A stretch of 64,000 nt of DNA from Chengkuizengella sp. SCS-71B (GCF_040100845.1 NZ_JAZHSH010000001.1:2526501-2590500); one strand, 5' to 3'. Counted from the stretch's first letter, positions 18,828-28,316 are shown. Translations and numbers: made by a program. Notes: generated by a model from the letters alone, not told the origin.

Positions 18828-18856
18828 AGTATATATAAATTTATCATAAAAGTGAA
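18828..18856 (-). promoter_or_regulatory. Sigma-A promoter of fapR operon
   Basis: On the minus strand TTCACT (18856-18851), 17 nt, TATACT (18833-18828). The predicted start near 18821 lies inside the FapR operator. Confidence 0.65.
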
Positions 18857-18857
18857 G

Positions 18858-18896
18858 AAAAAAATAGTACTTCATCGTAATGAAGTACTATTTTTT
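18858..18896 (-). terminator. Terminator after rpmF
   Basis: A near-perfect stem AAATAGTACTTCAT/ATGAAGTACTATTT with flanking A and T runs lies just past rpmF. It can work on both strands but only the minus strand has a gene leading into it. Confidence 0.88.
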
Positions 18897-18906
18897 CAAA
18901 AATTAA

Positions 18907-19080
18907 TTATTTTGCTGCAATTTCTCTTCCTTTATAAGTTCCACATGTTTTGCATACATGATGAGAAAGCTTTAACTCTCCACACTGCTCACATTTTACC
19001 ATACCTGGAACTTCTAATTTAAAATGAGTACGGCGCTTATCGCGACGAGTTTTAGATGTTCTCCTTTGAGGTACTGCCAT
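18907..19080 (-). CDS. rpmF: 50S ribosomal protein L32
   Basis: L32 (bL32) is a small zinc-binding 50S protein. The 57 residues start [17 protein letters not shown] and carry two CxxC pairs (CEQCGELK and CKTCGTYKG) for zinc, so this is the zinc form. Start 19080 follows AAGGAGGTGGAG. It lies 33 nt after yceD; the yceD-rpmF pair is conserved across bacteria. Confidence 0.97.
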   Translation of the reverse strand: MAVPQRRTSKTRRDKRRTHFKLEVPGMVKCEQCGELKLSHHVCKTCGTYKGREIAAK

Positions 19081-19113
19081 GATTCTCCACCTCCTTAATT
19101 CGATGTCCATTCA

Positions 19114-19626
19114 TTATTCGACATAAAAGTCTTTTAATTTAGCTAAACGAGGATCAATTTGATCCTGTTTACAAGTACAGGATGATTCATTTTTATTAAC
19201 CCCACATATAGGACACAACCCTTCACACGATTCCTCACAAATCGGAGCATAGGGAAGTTCTAATAAAAATGATTCTCTAATATAAGGTTCAATATCAACC
19301 TCATCAGATGTAACTAGCTGAATACTTTCCTCAGGATCAGATTTTGCAATTTCTGAATTTTGTGTCAAAGCCTCTTGTATGTTAATTTGAAGTGTCTTAT
19401 TATATTCTTTTAAACATCTGGAACAAACATAACGAATCTGACCTTTACCTATTCCCCATACTCGAGCCACTTCAAAATCCATTTTCACTTGTAAATCCAC
19501 CTCTAAAGGTGTAATATCCAAAATTTCTTTGTGATTTGAAACTAGATCCGTAACAGACAAAGATAGTTGAATGACTACCGGATCTTTTTTTGTAACTAGA
19601 TCACGTAAATTAATCATTATTGACAT
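19114..19626 (-). CDS. YceD/DUF177 family protein
   Basis: YceD (DUF177) proteins are conserved next to rpmF and are linked to 23S rRNA accumulation and ribosome assembly. The 170-residue protein has a beta-rich N-terminus and a cysteine-rich C-terminal half (CSRCLKEY, then CEESCEGLCPICGVN and CTC) likely to bind zinc. Start 19626 follows GAGGTGG; ATG 19617 is the alternative. A consensus promoter lies 29 nt upstream. Confidence 0.9.
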   Translation of the reverse strand: MSIMINLRDLVTKKDPVVIQLSLSVTDLVSNHKEILDITPLEVDLQVKMDFEVARVWGIGKGQIRYVCSRCLKEYNKTLQINIQEALTQNSEIAKSDPEESIQLVTSDEVDIEPYIRESFLLELPYAPICEESCEGLCPICGVNKNESSCTCKQDQIDPRLAKLKDFYVE

Positions 19627-19654
19627 AAAGAACCACCTCAAACAGACAAATTTT

Positions 19655-19684
19655 ATTATAGCGATTTATTTTGTGTTTTGTCAA
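19655..19684 (-). promoter_or_regulatory. Sigma-A promoter of yceD-rpmF
   Basis: On the minus strand TTGACA (19684-19679), an 18-nt spacer, TATAAT (19660-19655). Both hexamers match consensus exactly. A fragment resembling the left arm of the dispersed hairpin repeat (CCCTAAAAAGTGAAG) lies nearby at 19715-19729. Confidence 0.85.
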
Positions 19685-19789
19685 CAATATTTCCTCCATG
19701 TTATATTAAAAGTACCCTAAAAAGTGAAGAAATATCTAAGTACATAATAGGAACCAATGATAAGATCCTTTAAATTGAGGTGGGAGTAA

Positions 19790-21025
19790 ATGAAAACGGT
19801 TGGCATAATAGTTGAATACAATCCATTACATAATGGACACGTATATCACTTTGAGCAATCTAAAAAAATATCTAACGCAGATGCTGTAGTTGCTGTAATG
19901 AGTGGAAATTTTTTGCAGCGAGGTGAACCATCAATAGTAAACAAATGGGCTCGTACAGAAATGGCTTTACACATGGGGGCTGATCTAGTCATCGAACTTC
20001 CTGTTGTTTACTCTTCTCAACCAGCCGAATGGTTTGCATACGGCGCAGTTTCTGCTTTGGATGCAACAGGAATTGTAGATCATTTATGCTTTGGCAGTGA
20101 AAGTGGTGAGCTGGAAATATTACAGACATTAGCCAAAGAATTAAAGGAAGAACCCGTTAGATTTGGAGCAGAAGTAAAGCAACAATTAAAAAAAGGAATG
20201 AATTATCCAGCTGCGTATACTTCAGCTTTTCAAAAAATCTTACCAATTGAAACACCTAAAAATATGGACCTGTCTCAGCCTAATAACACTTTAGGTTTAC
20301 ACTACCTAATTGCAATTGAACGTTTAAACAGCAGTATCAAACCTCTCACTATAACGAGACAAAAAGCAGGTTATCATCAGCAAGAGATCACTGATCATCA
20401 AATTGCTAGTGCTACAGCTATTCGTAAACTTATTTTTGAAAAACAAAATCAATCTTACTTTTCTCAATATATGCCTAACTATACTTACGATGTGTTGCAA
20501 CGTGAATTTCAATCTGGTCGCGGACCTGTCTATTGGGAATCTTTAAAAGATCAATTATTATACAAATTATTAAGTATTACACCAGCTGAGTGTTCGCATT
20601 TTTTTGAAGTCTCAGAAGGATTGGAAAACAGACTCAAACAAACTTTGACTGAACTACAATCTGAATCATCATTTTCAGTTGCAAAATTATTAGATTTATT
20701 AAAAACGAAAAGGTATACAAGAACAAAACTACAACGCACTTTGCTTCGCATCTTACTTAATCATTACAAATCTGATATCACAATCGACAAATTGAAAAAA
20801 GGTACTCCTTATTTAAGGGTACTCGGATTTTCAGATAAAGGACAACATTTATTAAAAAGAATGAAAAAGACATCAAAAGTGCCCATCATAACAAAAGTTA
20901 ATAAAAATCATGCAACATTATTAGAGATGGACATACGAGCAACCTCCATATATTCACTTTCTTATCATAACCCATCTTCTAAAGAGATGTTCCAGGATTA
21001 CTATCAACCACCAGTCATCTTGTAA
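19790..21025 (+). CDS. tmcAL: tRNA(Met) cytidine acetate ligase
   Basis: TmcAL (YlbM) makes N4-acetylcytidine at the wobble base of elongator tRNA-Met using acetate and ATP. The 411-residue protein has a nucleotidyltransferase-like N-terminus: VGIIVEYNPLHNGHVYHFEQ contains the HxGH motif as HNGH. MSGNFLQRGEPSIVNKWAR is also characteristic. The ATG at 19790 follows GAGGTGGGAG. It is one of the few plus-strand core genes and diverges from yceD-rpmF, as in related genomes. Confidence 0.95.
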   Translation: MKTVGIIVEYNPLHNGHVYHFEQSKKISNADAVVAVMSGNFLQRGEPSIVNKWARTEMALHMGADLVIELPVVYSSQPAEWFAYGAVSALDATGIVDHLCFGSESGELEILQTLAKELKEEPVRFGAEVKQQLKKGMNYPAAYTSAFQKILPIETPKNMDLSQPNNTLGLHYLIAIERLNSSIKPLTITRQKAGYHQQEITDHQIASATAIRKLIFEKQNQSYFSQYMPNYTYDVLQREFQSGRGPVYWESLKDQLLYKLLSITPAECSHFFEVSEGLENRLKQTLTELQSESSFSVAKLLDLLKTKRYTRTKLQRTLLRILLNHYKSDITIDKLKKGTPYLRVLGFSDKGQHLLKRMKKTSKVPIITKVNKNHATLLEMDIRATSIYSLSYHNPSSKEMFQDYYQPPVIL

Positions 21026-21062
21026 AAGGCAAGCAGCAGACAAGATCGGTGAACAACCACTC

Positions 21063-22112
21063 TTATGGACGATTTGGAGTTAGCTGGTATAAATATTCCA
21101 GCGCTTCCTCCATGGTCGTTACAGTTACGATGTCCATATCTGATTTGATTTCATGTGCCTTTTCAGCAGCCACTGCATAATTCTCTTCAGGTACAAAAAA
21201 CACTTCAGCCCCTTCTTTATTAGCCGCTACAATCTTACGTTCGACTCCTCCGATAGCTCCAACCTGACCGTTTGTATAAATCTCACCTGTACCGGCTATA
21301 AGGTGGCCTTGTGTAATGTCCTCAGGTACTAACTGATTATAAATTTCAAGTGAAAACATTAACCCTGCAGATGGTCCTCTAATATTGCCTGAATCAATAA
21401 CGTGCTGTAAGTCAGCTAAATAAATCCCTATACCTGGTCTTTCTTTGACCCCTTCTAAAACCTCTTCTTCACTTCTAAGATCAGTCAATGTTAATTTAAC
21501 AGCTTCTTTTTTCTCTTCTCTTTCATATGTAATTGAAATTATATCACCAACCTGATGCTTTCCAACACTAGAGTAGATATCCGCTGTAGTTTTAATGTTT
21601 TGTTCATCAATGGATATGAGCTTATCTCCCGATTGCAACAAACCATCTGCAGGAAAACCTTCCACTGTACCTAATATTACAACGCCATCTATAATCGATT
21701 CATAAGCAATTCCTGCCTTACTGTAGGCTGCTTTAATAGCATTACTTTGTGAATTAATCATATTGAATGTTTGCCTTTCCATATACTCTTCTTCTGTCTC
21801 ATTCCTAAAGATATCCTCTTTTTTTACCACTATAGCGTGAGGATTAATAAAAGAATATAAATAGTAAAAAACATTGCTATAATTCATGCGCACAGTAGTT
21901 AACATGAATGCCCCCTCGGCATCTTTATAACCATCTTCGACATTAACCATCGGCTCCAATATTTCAGCAGATCCTGGCTCATAAATAACATAGGGTGTTG
22001 GCATTAAAAATACAATGTATAAAATGGCGGAAACGATGAGAAAAAATTTGATGTTTTTAGAAAGTTTCAAGTCCCATATTTTGTGTTTCTTCTTCTCATT
22101 CTGATGTTCCAT
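21063..22112 (-). CDS. ylbL: SepM/YlbL-family PDZ and Lon-like serine protease
   Basis: A 349-residue membrane protease. One N-terminal helix (FFLIVSAILYIVFLMPT, about 25-41) anchors an extracytoplasmic PDZ domain (about 115-205, GTVEGFPADGLLQSGDKL). A Lon-type domain follows with catalytic Ser in RGPSAGLMFSLEI near 244 and Lys in GGVERKIVAANKEG near 288. SepM in streptococci processes a peptide pheromone; YlbL in B. subtilis clears a DNA-damage cell-division inhibitor. The substrate here is unknown. It faces tmcAL and diverges from ylbJ. Confidence 0.93.
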   Translation of the reverse strand: MEHQNEKKKHKIWDLKLSKNIKFFLIVSAILYIVFLMPTPYVIYEPGSAEILEPMVNVEDGYKDAEGAFMLTTVRMNYSNVFYYLYSFINPHAIVVKKEDIFRNETEEEYMERQTFNMINSQSNAIKAAYSKAGIAYESIIDGVVILGTVEGFPADGLLQSGDKLISIDEQNIKTTADIYSSVGKHQVGDIISITYEREEKKEAVKLTLTDLRSEEEVLEGVKERPGIGIYLADLQHVIDSGNIRGPSAGLMFSLEIYNQLVPEDITQGHLIAGTGEIYTNGQVGAIGGVERKIVAANKEGAEVFFVPEENYAVAAEKAHEIKSDMDIVTVTTMEEALEYLYQLTPNRP

Positions 22113-22193
22113 TTCAATTTCCCCCTAGATGGTCTATTTGGACAAACTTTAGCGTAAACATGTACCATTGTAAAGCAAATGAGGTGAAAAAGC

Positions 22194-23923
<1,730 letters not shown>

Positions 23924-23932
23924 TCATTTTAT

Positions 23933-24490
23933 TTATTCACTATCATATTCATACACAGTAACAGCAGTATCACCGTAAACTAAACGACGATTGCTTTGTA
24001 GTTTACCAATTTGTTCATTATATTTATATACTGCATCATGTTCCACAACAACGATAGCACCCTTTTGAAAAAGGGTGAGCAAATCCATTTGTTGCAAAAT
24101 ATCCTCCGTCATTTCTAATTTATAGGGGGGGTCTAAAAAGACTAAATCAAATTTCAATTTGCGTTTCGCACAAGCCTTCAGAGCTTTTTTTGCATCATTT
24201 CGATACACTTCTGCTTGCTCAGTTTGACCTACAACACTAATGTTTCCCTTTATTACTTCAATGCTTTTTGGGTTAATATCTATAAAAATCCCTCGATCCA
24301 TCCCCCTACTTATCGCTTCTATACCCAAGGCTCCTGTTCCTGCAAATAAATCCAATACAGTCCCCCCTGAAAAATAAGGACCAATCCTACTAAATATTGC
24401 TTCTTTTACTTTATCGGTAGTCGGCCTAGTATGACTCCCTGGAACCGCCTTTAACTTCCTACCTTTAGAGACTCCCGATATCACTCTCAA
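23933..24490 (-). CDS. rsmD: 16S rRNA (guanine(966)-N2)-methyltransferase
   Basis: RsmD methylates G966 of 16S rRNA with SAM. The Rossmann methyltransferase shows VLDLFAGTGALGIEAISRG near 45 and the catalytic FLDPPYKLEM near 120. I chose the TTG at 24490, five nt after AGGTGA, because it gives the family N-terminus MRVISGVSKGRKL (185 residues). GTG at 24499 is in frame but lies on top of the ribosome-binding site. It is the last core gene before the accessory segment. Confidence 0.93.
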   Translation of the reverse strand: MRVISGVSKGRKLKAVPGSHTRPTTDKVKEAIFSRIGPYFSGGTVLDLFAGTGALGIEAISRGMDRGIFIDINPKSIEVIKGNISVVGQTEQAEVYRNDAKKALKACAKRKLKFDLVFLDPPYKLEMTEDILQQMDLLTLFQKGAIVVVEHDAVYKYNEQIGKLQSNRRLVYGDTAVTVYEYDSE

Positions 24491-24649
24491 CACATTCACC
24501 TGCTTATATTTTCATTCAATATGTACTTTGCTATCGTATCATATTCTGCATATCTTTCAAATACATGAACAAATAGTTGATTATTCCTATGTATATTTTC
24601 TCAAAAAAGGGCAAAAATTAATGTTAACGGCATCAAATATGTCGTAGAT

Positions 24650-24769
24650 AACCGCGGAGAAGACTTACGTTTCCCCATAAGCTCTTCATCCGGTTTCTCC
24701 TCTCCCATGAGGTACCTGTGTGAGCAGGTACCAAAAGAAATAAACGCAGGATAAAACCTGCGTTTTTTC
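24650..24769 (+). ncRNA. Candidate structured leader ending in a terminator, upstream of the SLH gene
   Basis: The 24491-24916 gap has ordered inverted repeats. AACCG (24650-24654) pairs with CGGTT (24691-24695). Inside it GAAGACTTA (24659-24667) pairs with TAAGCTCTTC (24678-24687). A separate hairpin GGTACCTG/CAGGTACC (24711-24732) follows, then AACGCAGG/CCTGCGTT with TTTTTT (24742-24768), a clean plus-strand terminator. The gene begins 148 nt later. The arrangement looks like a riboswitch or attenuator, but I could not match it to a class I know. Confidence 0.4.
24742..24769 (+). terminator. Intrinsic terminator upstream of SLH gene
   Basis: Stem AACGCAGG/CCTGCGTT with a six-base loop and a run of T. 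No plus-strand gene ends before it, so it must end a leader or non-coding transcript. Confidence 0.8.
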
Positions 24770-24916
24770 TGTTCTTATGATAACAATCACGATATTTTCT
24801 TGCTTTGCGGACGGATTGGTCTCCCTATTTTTGCAACCTGCTTAGGGTTTTACTTGCAACTTTCTATACTTATAGTCCGTCTAGTAAATATACCAAACGA
24901 AAGAAGGGGAATAAAA

Positions 24917-25699
24917 TTGAGCAAAAAAATAAGATTAACTAGAGTATCTATGATTTTAATGTTTGTTTTTGTTATTACTGTACCAATTTTCGCATCAACA
25001 GAAAATGCAGCACCAGTTCCTGAGGAAAATGAAAATGGAATAGATGGGGATATTTTTAATTCTCAAAAATCACTAACCTTTGCCGAAGGCATTTCTTTCA
25101 TCGTAAAAGGACTTGAATTAAATCCTGAAGAGGTAGAAATTGAAAAAGAGCTTAATCCAGATCAATGGATAACAAAAGAACAATTTGCTCACTTCTTATA
25201 TCAAGCTATGCTTGCAACAAAAGTAGAATTTGTCGTTTCTGAAATGGGTTTTATATTTACAGACGATGAGCAAATCAATCCAAAGTACAGAAATAGTATA
25301 GGAGCATTATCAAATATGGGTATAGTTGGAACGGATAGTGATGGTAAATTTAATCCATCTGATAAAATTTCACTTGCTGATGCAGCATGGATGATAAACA
25401 GAGCAATAACATATCTAGATCCAGATAAATTTATATTTGATGAAGTATACGAAGAACAGTTAAAACAGTTAGAAGAGAAAAAAACATTTGTTGATGAATT
25501 TGAGGTAATTAAGGATTATTCAGGAGATATTGATGACCAATGCCCTGAAAGTTCTGTATACGCAATAACAGAGTTTGATGGACATGAATCTGTAACATGT
25601 TTAGACGAAGTGGAACTTACAGAATCAGATGAACCGATAGATATAAAAAGTGAAGGACCATTTTTTGACAAGGAAGATAAAACAAGACTTACAGAATAA
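24917..25699 (+). CDS. Exported S-layer-homology (SLH) domain protein
   Basis: A 260-residue protein of unknown function. TTG 24917 follows GAAAGAAGGGG and gives a signal peptide (SKKIRLTRVSMILMFVFVI.. ending near FASTEN). Two SLH-like repeats follow: a degenerate one (about 50-100, LTFAEGISFIVKGLEL) and a better one (about 108-165, NPKYRNSIGALSNMGIVGTD, then FNPSDKISLADAAWMIN). SLH domains bind pyruvylated secondary cell-wall polymer, usually with three repeats, so two is low. The tail is acidic with two Cys (near 214 and 232) that could form a disulfide. A terminator follows. Confidence 0.75.
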   Translation: MSKKIRLTRVSMILMFVFVITVPIFASTENAAPVPEENENGIDGDIFNSQKSLTFAEGISFIVKGLELNPEEVEIEKELNPDQWITKEQFAHFLYQAMLATKVEFVVSEMGFIFTDDEQINPKYRNSIGALSNMGIVGTDSDGKFNPSDKISLADAAWMINRAITYLDPDKFIFDEVYEEQLKQLEEKKTFVDEFEVIKDYSGDIDDQCPESSVYAITEFDGHESVTCLDEVELTESDEPIDIKSEGPFFDKEDKTRLTE

Positions 25700-25730
25700 A
25701 ACTAGTGCTTAAAGTTGCCAGTAGATAATA

Positions 25731-25766
25731 ACGTCATCCCTTCTTTAATGAAAGGATGGCGTTTTT
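25731..25766 (+). terminator. Terminator after the SLH gene
   Basis: Stem AACGTCATCC..TTCTTT with AAAG..GGATGGCGTT followed by TTTTT, 32 nt past the stop codon. Confidence 0.82.
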
Positions 25767-25982
25767 GCATGCAAAGTCTATAGATAGGAGAGAGACACTC
25801 AGCCAATATGAGATATCGTTGCGAAAACCGTTCCTATCTTTTACAGACGCTACATTTGTTGGATTTGTACCAGCATCTAAGGTTGTAATGTTCTCTAGCA
25901 TAAAAATCAAAATAAAAATAACCTGAAACACTATATCTACCAGTGCTTCAGGCTAAAGTGACCGAAATTCAACTGCAAAACT
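25767..25982. other. Spacer without supported gene
   Basis: This stretch lies between the SLH terminator and the terminator of the copper-amine-oxidase-N gene. It holds one more hairpin (CCTGAAGCACT with AGTGTTTCAGG, around 25921-25953). A 65-codon minus-strand reading frame (25734-25931) crosses the SLH terminator, has no ribosome-binding site and has no recognisable product. I treat it as non-coding or a relic. Confidence 0.5.
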
Positions 25983-26015
25983 AAGGAGCTAAATCTATGC
26001 TGGACTTAGCTCCTT
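25983..26015 (-). terminator. Terminator of the copper-amine-oxidase-N gene
   Basis: Perfect 10-bp stem AAGGAGCTAA/TTAGCTCCTT just past the stop codon. The minus-strand tail AGTTTTG is only moderately T-rich. Confidence 0.65.
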
Positions 26016-26028
26016 ACTGTATTATCTA

Positions 26029-27051
26029 TTATTCCACTAATATTATCTCAGCAGTACCTATTGGAGGCAAACTTTTTGTCACTCTAGGTCCATAAAAAGC
26101 ATAGATTTTCGCTCCTTTTTTTATTTCATCTTTAGATAACTCGGTTTGATCCTTTGCATTTATAAATTTAGTTTGATCTAAAATGTTTAATTTAATTTCA
26201 TCATAACCATTAAATCCCATTTTTTCACCCTTAACAATGATTTGATTAAACCCATCTGACATCATATCAACTACTGTCCCATATGTACCACCATACTGCT
26301 CTGCAGGCACTTCCCCTTTTACAGTTATCTTCTGTGCATTTGTCATTGGTGGGATGCTCATTGTCATGACTAAATCATGTTCTACGGCAATTTTCATTCC
26401 AACAGAAAAGTCATTTACTGTTAACTCTTGATTGTTTTCTGAATTGATTTCTGTCTGTTCTGAAATGTTTAAGATTACACCATTTGTAAAACCGTTAATT
26501 TCCACTAATGTTGTCTTTTCATTAACAGTAATATCAGTAATAATTCCCTCTTTTTTGACTAAATCCTGTTCTTCTACCTCCAGAGCATCTCTAATCTGAA
26601 TGGCTCCTGCATCGGATATATTTAAAATAGCATGAAGTTTTTCAATTACGTAGTCTGTGTGCACATAAACTGTTCCTTCAGATATGTTTGAATTGTTATT
26701 TTCTTGATCAACATTTAACTCTATATGGTTGCTACCCTTAGTTAATACAACTTTTTTATTAACTCCATCCCATTTAACGTGATACCCTAATGCAATCGCT
26801 ACTTTTCTCAATGGAACCATAATTGAATTTTGATCATTAAGGTACGGAACTTTATCACCCGTTAACATGGTACCATTCACTTCAAGAGAATAATGTCTTT
26901 TTTCCTGTAAATTTGCCTTTATTAATTCTTTGTTATTCGTCGTGTGAATTAGCTTCAAATTCTCATTGTTAGCATATGTATAATTCCCACTTGCTCCTGT
27001 TATCAAAGTACTGCCTATTACAGCCAAACTCAACAATTTAGTAAATTTCAT
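26029..27051 (-). CDS. Exported protein with copper-amine-oxidase N-terminal-like domain
   Basis: A 340-residue secreted protein. A signal peptide (MKFTKLLSLAVIGSTLITGASG) is followed by the stalk-type domain common in Paenibacillaceae surface proteins (about 55-115: MLTGDKVPYLNDQNSIMVPL, then KVAIALGYHVKWDG). The rest has two copies of an OB-like beta segment (VNEKTTLVEINGFTNG.. near 178 and SDGFNQIIVKGEKMGF.. near 270). No oxidase catalytic domain is present, so it is not a copper amine oxidase. A cell-wall or extracellular role is likely; the function is unknown. Confidence 0.8.
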   Translation of the reverse strand: MKFTKLLSLAVIGSTLITGASGNYTYANNENLKLIHTTNNKELIKANLQEKRHYSLEVNGTMLTGDKVPYLNDQNSIMVPLRKVAIALGYHVKWDGVNKKVVLTKGSNHIELNVDQENNNSNISEGTVYVHTDYVIEKLHAILNISDAGAIQIRDALEVEEQDLVKKEGIITDITVNEKTTLVEINGFTNGVILNISEQTEINSENNQELTVNDFSVGMKIAVEHDLVMTMSIPPMTNAQKITVKGEVPAEQYGGTYGTVVDMMSDGFNQIIVKGEKMGFNGYDEIKLNILDQTKFINAKDQTELSKDEIKKGAKIYAFYGPRVTKSLPPIGTAEIILVE

Positions 27052-27142
27052 GATATTCTCCTTTAGTTTTTATAGCTTTAAAAAAATAAGCTTACTTTCA
27101 AAACGATCCAAGTGCTAAAAAGGTTGCACTTATATTGAAAAA

Positions 27143-27220
27143 GATGGTATCTTCAAATCAGGTGGAGTAGAGTCTCCATCTGATTTCTCGATGTTTAAGC
27201 TTTGGTTAAACGAGTTCACT
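27143..27220 (+). repeat. 78-bp direct repeat, left copy (IS200/IS605-end-like)
   Basis: It is identical to 28021-28098 except for one base. It contains two hairpins: AAATCAGGTGGAG/CTCCATCTGATTT and GTTTAA/TTAAAC, ending CGAGTTCACT. Paired subterminal hairpins of this kind are typical of IS200/IS605 ends. No transposase gene is present. Confidence 0.75.
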
Positions 27221-27255
27221 CACTACGAATTAAACTAAATAATATTATGAAGTAG

Positions 27256-27891
27256 GTGATTGATATACCTTGGCCAATGATACACTTTACAATAGCTTAC
27301 AAATATTATAATGGTCGTCCTGAGCCTTCCTTTCTTCTTGGTAGTGTTGCTCCAGACGCAGTTTTGGTTAGAAAAAAAGATACTGAGGGGAAAATTAAAT
27401 CTCATTTAGGCAGGAGTTTGGAAACAGACGATTATTTAAACTTCATGAAATCAAACTACATTACGAACATAAAAGACAGAAACTATTTTAATTTTCTTTT
27501 AGGTTATATCGCTCATGTATTTGTTGACTTAAAATGGGCAGACCTTAAACATCAAATATCCTATCATGATCGTTCACTTAAAGAACAAATTTGGCAGGAA
27601 GAAAACCAAATGGATTTCCATCTATATCAAAATGTTGATTGGAGAGAAGAATTAGTTGAAGCTATCAAAGTATCTCCAATTTATGAATTAGATCAAATGT
27701 ATACACTAAACGAACTTGATGAATGGAGATGCAAAATATTCGCATGGTTGGATGATTCAAATAATGAACCGAAAATTGAAAATGAATACATAACTATCGA
27801 TAGAGTAGAAAGCTTTATTAAACAAGTAACAAAAGAGCTTAGTGAATTGATTGAAGAATTAGAGCGCTTCTCTATTAGAGAAAAGCGCTAG
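27256..27891 (+). CDS. Zinc-dependent phospholipase C-like family protein
   Basis: About 211 residues. PWPMIHFTIAYKYYNGRPEP.. followed by LLGSVAPDAV and YIAHVFVDLKWAD gives the His/Asp pattern of the Zn-dependent PLC/P1-nuclease-like superfamily (HF...PD...H...HxxxD), so it is probably a metal-dependent hydrolase. The substrate cannot be told. The start is uncertain: GTG 27256 opens the frame but overlaps AGTAGGTGA, and ATG 27280 has no ribosome-binding site. A hairpin (AGCGCTT..AAGCGCT) spans the stop codon. The gene lies between two 78-bp direct repeats. Confidence 0.65.
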   Translation: MIDIPWPMIHFTIAYKYYNGRPEPSFLLGSVAPDAVLVRKKDTEGKIKSHLGRSLETDDYLNFMKSNYITNIKDRNYFNFLLGYIAHVFVDLKWADLKHQISYHDRSLKEQIWQEENQMDFHLYQNVDWREELVEAIKVSPIYELDQMYTLNELDEWRCKIFAWLDDSNNEPKIENEYITIDRVESFIKQVTKELSELIEELERFSIREKR

Positions 27892-28004
27892 ATATTCCTC
27901 AATAACAGACTAATATATACTCATTTATCTTTTTAATTTTATCATTAAACCTAACTTACTAGTTTCTTATGCTCATTTTTTTATCCAAAATATTTTTGCG
28001 TACA

Positions 28005-28098
28005 GACGCCCATCTCTATAGATGGTATCTTCAAATCAGGTGGAGTAGAGTCTCCATCTGATTTCTCGATGTTTAAGCTTTGCTTAAACGAGTTCACT
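28005..28098 (+). repeat. 78-bp direct repeat, right copy, with extra hairpin
   Basis: 28021-28098 repeats 27143-27220 with one mismatch in a loop. It is preceded by GACGCCCATCTCTATAGATGG (28005-28025), another hairpin that recurs with a compensatory change at 38786. The last bases form the 3' end of the spo0E-like gene on the other strand. Confidence 0.75.
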
Positions 28099-28269
28099 TT
28101 GAATTACCAATACCCTATTTAACAACTCGTCCACTTCAGTAGACATTAGCAGACAATCCATATAATACTCTTTATAGTTATCTTGTAACCTATTCAATTC
28201 TTTTCGTAACTCTTCTAACTTCTGAAGTTCCTTTTCCATTTCCAACTTAATTTCATTTACCTTTTCCAT
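28084..28269 (-). CDS. Spo0E-like sporulation regulatory protein
   Basis: A 61-residue helical-hairpin protein. Spo0E-family members dephosphorylate Spo0A~P and hold back sporulation. Two amphipathic helices are visible (KVNEIKLEMEKELQKLEELR and a second one), with the family motif SxxVD as STEVDELL near residue 41. ATG 28269 follows AAAGGATG. The final SELV and stop codon are encoded inside the 78-bp repeat, so the insertion may have replaced the original C-terminus. A strong hairpin (CCTTGGGGGA/TCTCCCAAGG, 28294-28316) lies in its leader. Confidence 0.75.
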   Translation of the reverse strand: MEKVNEIKLEMEKELQKLEELRKELNRLQDNYKEYYMDCLLMSTEVDELLNRVLVIQSELV

Positions 28270-28293
28270 TAGATTCGCATCCTTTCGATTTAG

Positions 28294-28316
28294 CCTTGGG
28301 GGAAGATCTCCCAAGG
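28294..28316 (-). promoter_or_regulatory. Leader hairpin upstream of the spo0E-like gene; rest of the 28270-28662 gap
   Basis: A 10-bp stem (one mismatch) sits 25-47 nt before the ATG, without a T-run. A second inverted repeat GAAATGAA/TTCATTTC (28316-28357) is next to it. The remaining gap holds only the terminator at 28503-28558; I see no gene. Confidence 0.45.

Noticed and set aside
25734-25931. 65-codon minus-strand open frame
   Set aside because: No ribosome-binding site, crosses the SLH-gene terminator, no recognisable family; probably chance or a relic.
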